Source of the DNA: Streptomyces ardesiacus
GTDB taxonomy: Bacteria > Actinomycetota > Actinomycetes > Streptomycetales > Streptomycetaceae
DNA: 64,000 bases
Direction of reading: 5' to 3'
NCBI RefSeq assembly: GCF_003112575.1
Contig: NZ_BEWC01000007.1
Coordinates: 124,001 to 188,000 of the forward strand
Both the position numbers and the translations under genes were made by a program. The notes under the pieces were generated by a model, which made no database searches, was not told the origin of the DNA, and was given only the letters and a program-made list of their open reading frames with translations. Below, piece by piece: positions 39,962 through 47,685 of the stretch (the stretch's first letter is position 1; each line of letters opens with the position of its first letter).

Positions 39962-41266
39962 TTGACTCCCCTGCGTGTTCGGATCGGCGTACTGGGACTG
40001 GCCCTGGTGGCGGGCCTCGCGGCCCCCACGGCGGCGACGGCGGCACCCCCGGCGGGCGGCACCGCCACCGCGCCGACCGTCGAGGAGCGGCGGCTGGACG
40101 GCCCGGTGCCCCGGGAGATCCTGCGGCGCTCCGGATTCGACGCGGTGGCACCGGCGTTCGCCCGCGAGCTCGGGCGGGCCGGCTCCTACCGCGAGGCGCG
40201 TGCCGTCGTGGCGCACGAGGGCGCGGCGCTGTGGCGGCGGGCGGTGGACCGGGTGCAGGGGCGCGGACCGGCCCGCGGGGACCTCAGCCGCGACGACGAC
40301 CGGCCGCTGTACTGGGCGCGGCTCGGGATGACGCGTGAACTGCGTGCCTGGGAGCCCCGGTTCGGGCTGGAGGCGGGCCAACGGGCCGCGCTGCTGGCGG
40401 AGGTGGAGCGGACCTCGCGCGGACAGGCCGACCTGCGCCTGCCGCCCAGGGCGCCGAAGGCGCGGGGCAAGGGCGCGGACAAGGGGGTGAAACGGGTGCT
40501 GCTCACCGGTTTCGACCCGTTCACCCTGGACCGGGACATCCGGATCTCCAACCCGTCCGGCGCCGTCGCGCTCGCCCTGGACGGCACGGTGATCGACACC
40601 CCGCAGGGCCCCGCCCGGGTGGAGACGGCCGTGTTCCCGGTGCGCTGGCGGGACTTCACCGAGGGGGCGGTGGAGCGGGCGCTGCGGCCGTATCTGCCGC
40701 GGGTGGACCTGTTCACCACCGTGAGCCAGGGCCGGGTCGGGCGGTTCGACGTGGAGCGGACCAACGGGGCCTGGCGGGGCGGCTTCCCGGACAACGAGAA
40801 CGTCTCCCGCACGGAGACGGTGCCGGTGGCCGATCCGGCCTCGCAGCCGCAGTGGACGACGACCACGCTGCCGTACGCGGCGATCACGGCCGCGGTCACC
40901 GGCCGCTTCCCCGTGTACGACAACACGGGCGTGACGGAGATCCCGGCCGGGGCAGGCACCGGGGCGGTCGTGCGGCCGGACGGGCCCACGCCCGGGTCGA
41001 CGGCCCGGGAGGGCGGCGGCGGGAACTACCTCTCCAACGAGATCGCCTACCGCGCGACGCTGCTGCGGGACCGGCTCGGGCTGCACGGCAGGCTGCCGGG
41101 CGGGCACGTGCACACGCCGGTGCTGCGGTTCGGGACCGGGAACACCGATCCGGCGGCGGGCGCGGTCACCGACCCGGAGTTCGTGCGCGAGCGGCTGGAC
41201 ATCGTGGCGCAGACGCGGGCGATCGTCGCCGTGGCGGTCAGTGCCCCGGGGCCGGAGGGGAGCTGA
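39962..41266 (+). CDS. Secreted pyroglutamyl-peptidase (C15)-like protein, catalytic Cys replaced by Ser
   Basis: 434 residues. A signal peptide (residues 1-28, ending TAATAA) precedes a 145-residue helical domain I do not recognise. From residue 178 the C15 peptidase fold begins: RVLLTGFDPF (178-187), ISNPSG, and VFPVRW. In Pcp the nucleophile lies in a Y-x-C-N motif; here the equivalent segment is NYLSNEIAY with Ser358. The active-site His region is HVHTP (His384). The enzyme would remove N-terminal pyroglutamate if active, but with Ser it may be inactive, altered or a binding protein. TTG 39962 is used as start, 12 nt after GAAGGA. Its end overlaps the convergent EI24-like gene by 29 bp. 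Confidence 0.8.
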   Translation: MTPLRVRIGVLGLALVAGLAAPTAATAAPPAGGTATAPTVEERRLDGPVPREILRRSGFDAVAPAFARELGRAGSYREARAVVAHEGAALWRRAVDRVQGRGPARGDLSRDDDRPLYWARLGMTRELRAWEPRFGLEAGQRAALLAEVERTSRGQADLRLPPRAPKARGKGADKGVKRVLLTGFDPFTLDRDIRISNPSGAVALALDGTVIDTPQGPARVETAVFPVRWRDFTEGAVERALRPYLPRVDLFTTVSQGRVGRFDVERTNGAWRGGFPDNENVSRTETVPVADPASQPQWTTTTLPYAAITAAVTGRFPVYDNTGVTEIPAGAGTGAVVRPDGPTPGSTAREGGGGNYLSNEIAYRATLLRDRLGLHGRLPGGHVHTPVLRFGTGNTDPAAGAVTDPEFVRERLDIVAQTRAIVAVAVSAPGPEGS

Positions 41267-42074
41267 CCTCCGGGTCGGCGGGTCCTGCGGCCGCCTCGCC
41301 CTCGGACGGGTCCTCGGCGCCGTCCCGGGTCTCCTCGCCCAGCAGTTCGCGGGCGAGGAGCGTGGCGCCGGCGACCGCGCCCGGCATCAGGAACACCGCG
41401 ACGAACGGCACCAGGAAGGCCAGGCCCAGCGGGGTGCCGAAGCCCCAGACCAGCATGCGGCGGGAGCGCAGCAGGGCGAGGCGCTCGCGCAGTTCGACGC
41501 CGCGGCGCTGGAGGGCGACGGCGGCCAGCTCCTCGGTGAGGAAGAAGCCGGTGACGAAGAAGCCGATCACCGGGACCACCGTCTGGCCGACGACCGGCAC
41601 GAAGCCGAGCGCGAAGAGCAGCACGCCCCAGACGGCGGCGCGGACGAGGATGCGCACGCTGTCGCGGCCGGAGATCCACAGCTCGCGCCAGAGCGGCAGG
41701 TCGGACTCGGGGGCCGTGCCGTCCGGGGAGACGTCGCGGTCGACCCGCTCGGAGAGCGCCTCGTAGAAGGGCTGGCCGACCAGCAGGGTGACCGCGGTGA
41801 AGGTGAGGACGGCCAGGAGCAGGGCGAGGGCGAACAGCACGGCGGTGAGGAAGCCGCGGAAGAGCCCGGTCCAGGGGCTCGGCCAGTCGTCGGCGAAGGG
41901 GGTCGCCCAGTCGACGAAGTCGCCGCCCCACAGCGCGAGCGCGATCAGTACGCCCACGTACAGGACCAGGGTGATCAGGCCCGGGACGAGTCCGAAGCCG
42001 TAGCTCCGGCCGTGCCGGGCCACCCAGCGCTGGCCCTTCAGCAGATGACCGAATCCCGCCCCAAGATCACGCAT
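41238..42074 (-). CDS. EI24/CysZ-like membrane protein
   Basis: 278 residues. Four to six membrane segments with the family landmarks GLVPGLITLVLYVGVLIAL, LLVGQPFYEALSERV and FALGFVPVVGQTVVPVIGFFVTGFFLTEEL. CysZ members import sulfate; most actinobacterial EI24 proteins are uncharacterised. The C-terminus is an acidic Glu/Pro/Ala tail. On the minus strand TAGAGT (42082-42087) is 7 nt before the ATG, the same sequence and spacing as at the aldose epimerase gene, so it is probably leaderless. Confidence 0.85.
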   Translation of the reverse strand: MRDLGAGFGHLLKGQRWVARHGRSYGFGLVPGLITLVLYVGVLIALALWGGDFVDWATPFADDWPSPWTGLFRGFLTAVLFALALLLAVLTFTAVTLLVGQPFYEALSERVDRDVSPDGTAPESDLPLWRELWISGRDSVRILVRAAVWGVLLFALGFVPVVGQTVVPVIGFFVTGFFLTEELAAVALQRRGVELRERLALLRSRRMLVWGFGTPLGLAFLVPFVAVFLMPGAVAGATLLARELLGEETRDGAEDPSEGEAAAGPADPEVSSPPAPGH

Positions 42075-42114
42075 GGGCGGAACTCTACCGGTCGGCGCGC
42101 CGGCCCCTTCCCGG

Positions 42115-42534
42115 TCAGGCGAGCGTGACGGTGATGTTGCCGCGGGTCGCCTTCGAGTACGGGCAGACCTGGTGGGCCTTCTCCACCAGCGACCGCGCGG
42201 TGGCGGCGTCGACGGACGGGATCTCGGCGGAGATCTCGACGATGATCCCGAACCCGTCGTCGTTCTTGCCGATGCCGACCTTCGCGGTGACGGTCGAGCC
42301 GGAGACGTCGGCGCCCTCCTGGCGGGCCACGACGGCGAGCGCGCCCTGGAAGCAGGCGCTGTACCCGGCGGCGAAGAGCTGCTCCGGGTTGGTGCCCGCG
42401 CCGTTGCCGCCCATCTCCTTGGGCGGGTTCACGACCAGGTCGAGCTTGCCGTCGTCGGTGGCGACCCGGCCGTCGCGGCCGTTCTCGGCGGTGGCGACGG
42501 CGGTGTAGAGGACTTCGGACTGCTGGATGGGCAT
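42115..42534 (-). CDS. ohr: Organic hydroperoxide resistance protein (OsmC/Ohr family)
   Basis: 139 residues. The two redox Cys are Cys61 (AAGYSACFQGAL) and Cys124 (HQVCPYSKATRGN), the Ohr arrangement, and the catalytic Arg (GRDGRV) is near residue 20. It reduces organic and fatty-acid hydroperoxides using lipoylated proteins or dithiols. NPEQLFAAGYSACF is diagnostic. GAGGAGGAA precedes the ATG. No OhrR-type regulator gene is adjacent; the MarR gene at 43801 is separated by the NADP oxidoreductase gene. Confidence 0.94.
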   Translation of the reverse strand: MPIQQSEVLYTAVATAENGRDGRVATDDGKLDLVVNPPKEMGGNGAGTNPEQLFAAGYSACFQGALAVVARQEGADVSGSTVTAKVGIGKNDDGFGIIVEISAEIPSVDAATARSLVEKAHQVCPYSKATRGNITVTLA

Positions 42535-42663
42535 AGGGATGTCTTCCTCCTCGGTCCGCCGTGACTCGCGCCCACGATCACGACGGATTTCGGAATGACG
42601 CTACCGCATGCCGGAAGTTCAGTGAAGCCCGCTCCTCCTCGCCGGACGGTCCCGCCGGGCGGG

Positions 42664-43686
42664 TCAGAGCTTGACGATCATCTTCCCGGTGTTGTCGCCG
42701 CGCAGGACGCCGAGGAACGCCTCCAGGTTGTTCTCGATGCCCTCGACGACCGTCTCGCGGTACTTCAGCTCGCCGGAGCGGACCCAGGGGCCGACCTCCT
42801 CGACGAACCGCGGCTGGAGGTCGTAGTGGTCGCCGACCAGGAAGCCCTCGATGCGGCCGCGGGTCTGGATGAGGCGGGCGAGGTTCTTCGGGCCGGGCGC
42901 GGGCTCTGTGTTGTTGTAGACCGAGATCATGCCGCAGACGGCGATGCGGCCGTGGAGGTTGAGGGAGCCGATGGCGGCCTCCAGGTGGTCACCGCCGACG
43001 TTGTCGAAGTAGACGTCGACACCGTCCGGGGCGGCGGCGCGCAGCTGCTCGCTCACCGGGCCGTCCTTGTAGTTGAAGGCGGCGTCGAAGCCGTACTCGT
43101 CGAGGAGCAGCCGGACCTTCTCGTCCGAGCCGGCCGAGCCGATGACGCGGGAGGCGCCCTTGAGCTTCGCGATCTGCCCCACCTGGCCGCCGACGGCACC
43201 GGCGGCCCCCGAGACGAAGACGGAGTCGCCCTCCTTGAAAGCGGCCGTGCGCAGCAGACCGGCGTAGGCGGTGAGCCCCGTCATGCCGAGCACGCCCAGG
43301 TACGTCGACAGCGGCGCCGCGTCCGGGTCCACCTTGACGGCGTTCTTCGCGTCCACGGCGGCGTACTCGCGCCAGCCGAGGAAGTGCAGGACGTGGTCGC
43401 CGACGGCGATGCCCTCGGCGTTCGAGGCGACGACCTCGCCGACCGCGCCGCCCTGCATGGGCTCGCCCAGCTCGTAGGGGGCGGCGTAGGACTTGGCGGC
43501 GCTCATGCGGCCGCGCATGTACGGGTCGACGGAGACGTACAGGTTGCGCACCAGCACCTGGCCGTCGCCCGGGGTGGGGACCTCCGCCTCGACGAGCGAG
43601 AAGTCCTCGGGCTTGGGCCAGCCGACCGGGCGGGTGACCAGGTGCCATTCACGGTTGACGGCGGGGAGTGCGGGGGAGTCGGTCAT
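42664..43686 (-). CDS. NADP-dependent medium-chain oxidoreductase (zinc-free, leukotriene B4 DH/PTGR-like)
   Basis: 340 residues. LVTRPVGWPKPEDFSLVE at the start, YVSVDPYMRGRM, the coenzyme loop VFVSGAAGAVGGQVGQIAK near 153-171, VIGSAGSDEKV, and VDVYFDNVGGDHLEAAI are all typical of the PTGR/alkenal reductase family (MDR without zinc). It reduces alpha,beta-unsaturated ketones or quinones. AGGAAAGG precedes the ATG. It is divergent from a MarR regulator across a gap with two inverted repeats, so its substrate or a related electrophile is the probable inducer. Confidence 0.92.
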   Translation of the reverse strand: MTDSPALPAVNREWHLVTRPVGWPKPEDFSLVEAEVPTPGDGQVLVRNLYVSVDPYMRGRMSAAKSYAAPYELGEPMQGGAVGEVVASNAEGIAVGDHVLHFLGWREYAAVDAKNAVKVDPDAAPLSTYLGVLGMTGLTAYAGLLRTAAFKEGDSVFVSGAAGAVGGQVGQIAKLKGASRVIGSAGSDEKVRLLLDEYGFDAAFNYKDGPVSEQLRAAAPDGVDVYFDNVGGDHLEAAIGSLNLHGRIAVCGMISVYNNTEPAPGPKNLARLIQTRGRIEGFLVGDHYDLQPRFVEEVGPWVRSGELKYRETVVEGIENNLEAFLGVLRGDNTGKMIVKL

Positions 43687-43730
43687 GGGGCGCCTTTCCT
43701 GGGGCTCACCGAGGGCTTCGCCGGCGGGAT

Positions 43731-43783
43731 GTTTCATGGTCTGAAACAACCATGCGACTGAACATTTCAGGTTGTCAAACAAC
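43731..43783. promoter_or_regulatory. Two inverted repeats in the MarR/oxidoreductase divergent promoter
   Basis: GTTTCA-TGGTC-TGAAAC (43731-43747) and GTTGT-CAA-ACAAC (43771-43783) are perfect inverted repeats 23 bp apart. On the plus strand TTTCAG (43765-43770) and TACCCT (43788-43793) are 17 bp apart and fit the marR promoter, so the second repeat lies between -35 and -10. The first repeat is placed to block the oxidoreductase promoter. Binding by the MarR protein is inferred. Confidence 0.65.
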
Positions 43784-43800
43784 TGGGTACCCTGGATCGC

Positions 43801-44247
43801 ATGGCCACACCACGCGACACGACACGCCGCCCCGACGCTCTCACCCTCGAAGTCGTCGAGCTGATCGGCGAGGTCGTGGCCCGCTTCCACGCGGACTACG
43901 AGGACGCGGCGGCGGAGCGCGCCCTGACCGGGGCGCAGGCCAAGCTGCTCAGCCTCCTGTCGCTGGAACCGCTGCCGATGCGGAAGCTGGCCCAGAAGCT
44001 CAGGTGCGAGCCGTCGAACGTCACGGGCATCGTGGACCGCCTGGAGGCACGGGGCCTGGTCGAACGGCGCCCCGACCCCGGTGACCGCCGGGTGAAGGTG
44101 GCGGCGGCCACGGAGGAGGGGCGCCGGGTGGCCCGGGGACTGCGGGAGTCCCTGCGGTTCGCACGGGAGCCGCTGGCGGGGCTGTCGGAGGCGGAGCGGG
44201 TCGCGCTGCGGGACGCGTTGGTGACGATGCTGCGGGGCGGCGACTGA
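43801..44247 (+). CDS. MarR family transcriptional regulator
   Basis: 148 residues. The winged helix-turn-helix spans LTGAQAKLLSLLSLEPLPMRKLAQKLRCEPSNVTGIVDRLEARGLVERRPDPGDRRVKVAAATEEGRR, with the D-P-x-D-R-R wing. One Cys (in KLRCEPS), in the recognition helix region, could be a redox switch, which is inference. TACCCT lies 7 nt before the ATG, so it is probably leaderless. It likely represses itself and the divergent oxidoreductase gene. Confidence 0.93.
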   Translation: MATPRDTTRRPDALTLEVVELIGEVVARFHADYEDAAAERALTGAQAKLLSLLSLEPLPMRKLAQKLRCEPSNVTGIVDRLEARGLVERRPDPGDRRVKVAAATEEGRRVARGLRESLRFAREPLAGLSEAERVALRDALVTMLRGGD

Positions 44248-44260
44248 ACCGGCGCCTCGG

Positions 44261-44307
44261 TGCGGGCACTCCGGGGCCCTGAAGTGCCCGCAGGGCCCTT
44301 CAGGGCC
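44261..44307. terminator. Overlapping alternative hairpins after marR
   Basis: TGCGGGCACT (44261-44270) pairs with AGTGCCCGCA (44283-44292). GGCCCTGAAG (44275-44284) pairs with CTTCAGGGCC (44298-44307). The two perfect 10-bp stems overlap at 44283-44284 and would interfere with each other. They stand between convergent genes and probably end transcription from both sides. Confidence 0.65.
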
Positions 44308-44340
44308 TGACGGGAGTCACGGCTGCCCGCGGTCGCGCGG

Positions 44341-45123
44341 CTACGTGCACCACCACAGGAACCGGTCGCAGGTTTCCGTCGGGGTCGGGTCCGGGGAGTC
44401 CGGTGGGGCGGGGGTCGTCGACGGGGGCGGGTCGTCGTCCGGGTCCGGGGAGGCCGGGTCCGGGGACTGGTCCGCGGGCGGGGTGGTGCCCGGGGCCGGG
44501 GGGTGGGACGCGGTGGAGGTGTCGGACTCGGCCGCCGATTCCGGCCGCGACGCCTCCGGGGAGTCCGACGGGGAGCCCGACACCGTTGTCGAGGCGGACG
44601 CGCTCGGGGACGGTGCGCCCGGGGCCGGGACCGTCGCCGCGGTGTCGCCGGCCGGGATCGCCGACGTCTCGTCCACCTCACGGGCCGCTCCGCCGTCCGT
44701 CGTCTCGCCGCCCGCCGCGGCCGGCGCGTCCGGGGAGTGGGGGGCGTCCGTGCCGAGTTCGGCGAGGCTCAGTCCCCCGGCCGCCAGGACGAAGCCCGCG
44801 GCGACCAGCAGGGTCCGGCGGCGGCGCCTGCGGTGGGCGGCGGCCTTGCGGTCGCGGCGGCTGGAGCGGGAGGCGGGCGGGGATCCGTCGCCGGGGCCCT
44901 CGTCGGGAGGCGGGTCGGAGTAGTCGCCGGGGCCCGTGCCGGGGTGCGCGTCGGCGCCTCTCCCGGGGGCGGGCGTCGCCGCCGCCTGCACGGGCCCCGT
45001 CGGGGTGTCCTCACCCGCCGTCAGACCGGCGTCCGACGCGTGGAGTTCGTGGGCGGGCGTGCCGCACCCCGGGCAGGCGAGGGCGCCGTTGAGGTGCCGT
45101 CGGCACGGGTGGCAGTAGTCCAT
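44341..45123 (-). CDS. Zinc-ribbon, single-pass membrane protein with Pro/Ser-rich outer part
   Basis: 260 residues. The N-terminus MDYCHPCRRHLNGALACPGCG is a four-Cys zinc ribbon (Cys4, 7, 17, 20). An acidic Pro/Gly linker, a basic block (RRDRKAAAHRRRRRRTLLVAAG) and one membrane helix near residues 103-120 follow. The outer 140 residues are low-complexity Ser/Pro/Thr/Asp sequence ending in CDRFLWWCT. The layout suggests an envelope or septum scaffold or a sensor; function is unknown. The start context is weak; no Shine-Dalgarno is obvious. Confidence 0.75.
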   Translation of the reverse strand: MDYCHPCRRHLNGALACPGCGTPAHELHASDAGLTAGEDTPTGPVQAAATPAPGRGADAHPGTGPGDYSDPPPDEGPGDGSPPASRSSRRDRKAAAHRRRRRRTLLVAAGFVLAAGGLSLAELGTDAPHSPDAPAAAGGETTDGGAAREVDETSAIPAGDTAATVPAPGAPSPSASASTTVSGSPSDSPEASRPESAAESDTSTASHPPAPGTTPPADQSPDPASPDPDDDPPPSTTPAPPDSPDPTPTETCDRFLWWCT

Positions 45124-45251
45124 GACGCGGGAAGGGTAAGTTCCCGCAAGGGCGCGTTCCTAGAGGTCACTGTGAAAGTTGTGTGGGGAAGCCCGTCGCC
45201 GGCGCCTCTCCCCCGCACCCACACTGCCGAAACCGTTATGTGTCCGCCCCA

Positions 45252-45311
45252 TTGACACTCCCCGCACCCCATCCTTACTGTCACGCCAGCATTTCGAACG
45301 AGTGACGAAAT
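45252..45311 (+). promoter_or_regulatory. Promoter and candidate operator of the sugar locus
   Basis: TTGACA (45252-45257) and TACTGT (45276-45281) lie 18 bp apart, a near-consensus housekeeping promoter and the best one in the window. Just beyond the expected start, ATTTCG (45291-45296) and CGAAAT (45306-45311) form an inverted repeat with a 9-nt spacer, and TTCGAA occurs inside it. This is a good position for a sugar repressor (DeoR, ROK or LacI type). No regulator gene is in the locus itself. Confidence 0.72.
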
Positions 45312-45337
45312 ATCGAACAGAGCGAAGGGCAGCCGCC

Positions 45338-46504
45338 GTGCGCATCACCGGAATCAGCACACACGTGGTCGGGACGCCGTGGCGCAACCTGACCTACGTC
45401 CAGGTGCACACCGACGAGGGCATCACCGGAGTCGGCGAGACCCGGATGCTGGGGCACACCGACGCACTCCTCGGTTACCTGAAGGAGGCCGAGGCCAACC
45501 ACATTCTCGGCTCCGACCCGTTCGCTGTCGAGGACCTGGTGCGCCGCATGAAGTACGGCGACTACGGGCGCGCGGGCGAGATCGTGATGTCGGGCATCGC
45601 CGTCGTCGAGATGGCCTGCTGGGACATCAAGGGCAAGGCCCTCGGCGTCCCGGTCTGGCAACTGCTGGGCGGCAGGGTCACCGACAAGGTCAAGGCGTAC
45701 GCCAACGGGTGGTACACCACCGAACGGACCCCGGAGGCGTACCACAAGGCCGCGCAGGGGGTCATGGAGCGCGGGTACCGGGCGCTGAAGATCGACCCGT
45801 TCGGCACCGGGCACTTCGAGCTGGACCAGCAGCAGACGAACTACGCCGTGTCGCTGATCGAGGCCGTGCGCGACGCCATCGGGCCGGACGCCGAGCTGAT
45901 GCTGGAGATGCACGGCCGGTTCTCGCCCTCCACCGCCGTCCGGCTCGCCCGCGAACTGGCGCCGTTCAAGCCCGCCTGGCTGGAGGAGCCGGTCCCGCCG
46001 GAGAACCTCAGGGCGCTGAAGAAGGTCGCCGAGAAGGTCGAGATCCCGGTCGCCACCGGTGAGCGCATCCACGACCGGATCGAGTTCCGCGAGCTGTTCG
46101 AGGACCAGTCGGTGGACGTCATCCAGCCCGACGTCGGCCACATCGGCGGCATCTGGGAGACCCGGAAGCTGGCCGCGACCGCCGAGACGCACTACACGCT
46201 GGTCGCCCCGCACAACGTCGGCGGCTCGGTGCTCACCGCGGCCTCCCTCCAAGTCGGTTTCGCCTCACCGAACTTCAAGATCCTGGAGCACTTCAACGAC
46301 TTCGCGGACGCGGAGATCAAGAAGGTGGTGAAGGGCGCTCCGCAGGTGAATCCCGAGGACGGATGCTTCCACCTCTCCGACGCGCCCGGTCTCGGCGTCG
46401 AGCTGGACACCGACGCGGCGGCCGAGTTCCCGCAGCAGCAGGCGCGGTTCGACCTGTGGGCCGAGGGCTGGGAGCAGCGCAAGCCGAAGGGGACCGGGGC
46501 ATGA
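45338..46504 (+). CDS. Enolase-superfamily sugar-acid dehydratase (mandelate racemase-like)
   Basis: 388 residues. After the capping domain (ITGISTHVVGTPWRN...), the barrel carries K151-x-D153 (LKIDPFG), metal-ligand and acid/base residues in LMLEMHGRF (Glu190, His192), WLEEPVPPEN (Glu216/217), VATGERIHDR (Glu near 242), QPDVGHIGGI and the late PHNVGG His. This set marks the mandelate racemase subgroup that dehydrates galactonate, gluconate or similar acids with Mg2+. First gene behind the promoter at 45252; start GTG 45338 has GAAGGG upstream. Its stop overlaps the dehydrogenase start (ATGA). The exact sugar acid cannot be told from sequence. Confidence 0.88.
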   Translation: MRITGISTHVVGTPWRNLTYVQVHTDEGITGVGETRMLGHTDALLGYLKEAEANHILGSDPFAVEDLVRRMKYGDYGRAGEIVMSGIAVVEMACWDIKGKALGVPVWQLLGGRVTDKVKAYANGWYTTERTPEAYHKAAQGVMERGYRALKIDPFGTGHFELDQQQTNYAVSLIEAVRDAIGPDAELMLEMHGRFSPSTAVRLARELAPFKPAWLEEPVPPENLRALKKVAEKVEIPVATGERIHDRIEFRELFEDQSVDVIQPDVGHIGGIWETRKLAATAETHYTLVAPHNVGGSVLTAASLQVGFASPNFKILEHFNDFADAEIKKVVKGAPQVNPEDGCFHLSDAPGLGVELDTDAAAEFPQQQARFDLWAEGWEQRKPKGTGA

Positions 46505-47517
46505 GCGGCGCGGTCGTCGTCGAGGCGCCGGGGGTGCACCGGCTCGTGGCGCACGAGCCGCGTGAACCGGGGCCCGGCGAGGCGCTGGTGCGGGTGCACG
46601 CCGCCGGGATCTGCGGCAGCGACCGCGAGGTCTACCAGGGCAACCGGCCCGAGGGGTACGTGCGTTACCCGCTCACCCCCGGGCACGAGTGGTCCGGAAC
46701 GGTGGAGCGGGTCGGCGCCGGGGTGCCCGCGTCGCTCGCCGGCCGCAAGGTCGTGGGCGAGGGCTTCCGCAACTGCCAGGTGTGCGACCGCTGTCACGCG
46801 GGCGAGACGACGCTGTGCACCGCCGGGTACGAGGAGACCGGGTTCACCCAGCCGGGCGCCATGGCCCCGACGCTGACCCTGCCCGCCCGGCTGCTGCACG
46901 CCCTGCCCGACGACGCCGATCTCACCGCCGCGGCGCTGCTGGAGCCCGCGGCCTGCATCGCCGCCGCCGCGCTGAGGGCGAACGCCCGGCCCGGTGAGCG
47001 GGTCGCCGTCGTCGGCACGGGCACGCTCGGGATGTTCGCCGTGCAGTTCCTGCGCGCCGCCTCCCCGGCCGAGCTGCTGGTCGTCGGCACGCGCGGGGAC
47101 CGGGAGGCGCTGGCCCGGCAGTTCGGCGCGACCGGCTTCCGCACCAAGGACCGGCCGCTCCCCGACGACTTCGACGTCGTGATCGAGACCGCCGGGTCCG
47201 CGGACGCCGCCCGCACGGCGGCCGGGCTGCTGCGCCGGGGCGGCCGGCTGGTGCTGACCGGCATCCCGGCGCCGGGCGCCGACGGCCTCGACCCGACCGA
47301 CCTGGTCGTACGGCAGCTGGAGGTGCACACCGTCTTCGGGGCTCCGCCGGACGCCTGGGCGCACACGGTGCGGGTCTTCGCGGCCGGTCTGCTCGATCCG
47401 CGGCCGCTGGTGACGCACGAACTGCCGCTCGCGGAGTTCTCGGAGGCCATCGAGCTGGTGGGCTCCGGCGATCCGAAGGTCGGCAAGGTGCTGCTGCGCC
47501 CGGACGCCCCCCGCTGA
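46501..47517 (+). CDS. Zinc-dependent alcohol/sugar dehydrogenase
   Basis: 338 residues, medium-chain dehydrogenase. Catalytic zinc ligands are Cys38 (AGICGSD), His62 and Glu63 (PGHEWSG); structural zinc Cys are 92, 95, 98 and 106 (NCQVCDRCHAGETTLC). VAVVGTGTLGMFAVQFL is the Rossmann loop for NAD(P). It probably oxidises the sugar or polyol brought in by the ABC importer, upstream or downstream of the dehydratase. It shares a 4-nt overlap with the dehydratase gene. A strong hairpin at 47521 follows. Confidence 0.9.
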   Translation: MSGAVVVEAPGVHRLVAHEPREPGPGEALVRVHAAGICGSDREVYQGNRPEGYVRYPLTPGHEWSGTVERVGAGVPASLAGRKVVGEGFRNCQVCDRCHAGETTLCTAGYEETGFTQPGAMAPTLTLPARLLHALPDDADLTAAALLEPAACIAAAALRANARPGERVAVVGTGTLGMFAVQFLRAASPAELLVVGTRGDREALARQFGATGFRTKDRPLPDDFDVVIETAGSADAARTAAGLLRRGGRLVLTGIPAPGADGLDPTDLVVRQLEVHTVFGAPPDAWAHTVRVFAAGLLDPRPLVTHELPLAEFSEAIELVGSGDPKVGKVLLRPDAPR

Positions 47518-47520
47518 GCC

Positions 47521-47565
47521 GTACGCCGGTGCGGGGGCGACCTGACGGCCTCCGCACCGGCGTAC
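47521..47565 (+). terminator. Hairpin inside the sugar locus
   Basis: GTACGCCGGTGCGG (47521-47534) pairs perfectly with CCGCACCGGCGTAC (47552-47565), 3 nt after the dehydrogenase stop. It may end the dehydratase-dehydrogenase message, in which case the importer genes have their own promoter between 47566 and 47685. Confidence 0.78.
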
Positions 47566-47685
47566 ACCCACCCGACGGGCGACGTCCCGCCCCGCGGCGG
47601 CTCCCACCCGCAGCCGCTCGCACCCGGCCGCCCCACACCCGCGGCCGCGAACTTCGTCCGACATACCGAACACTAAGGACAGCTA

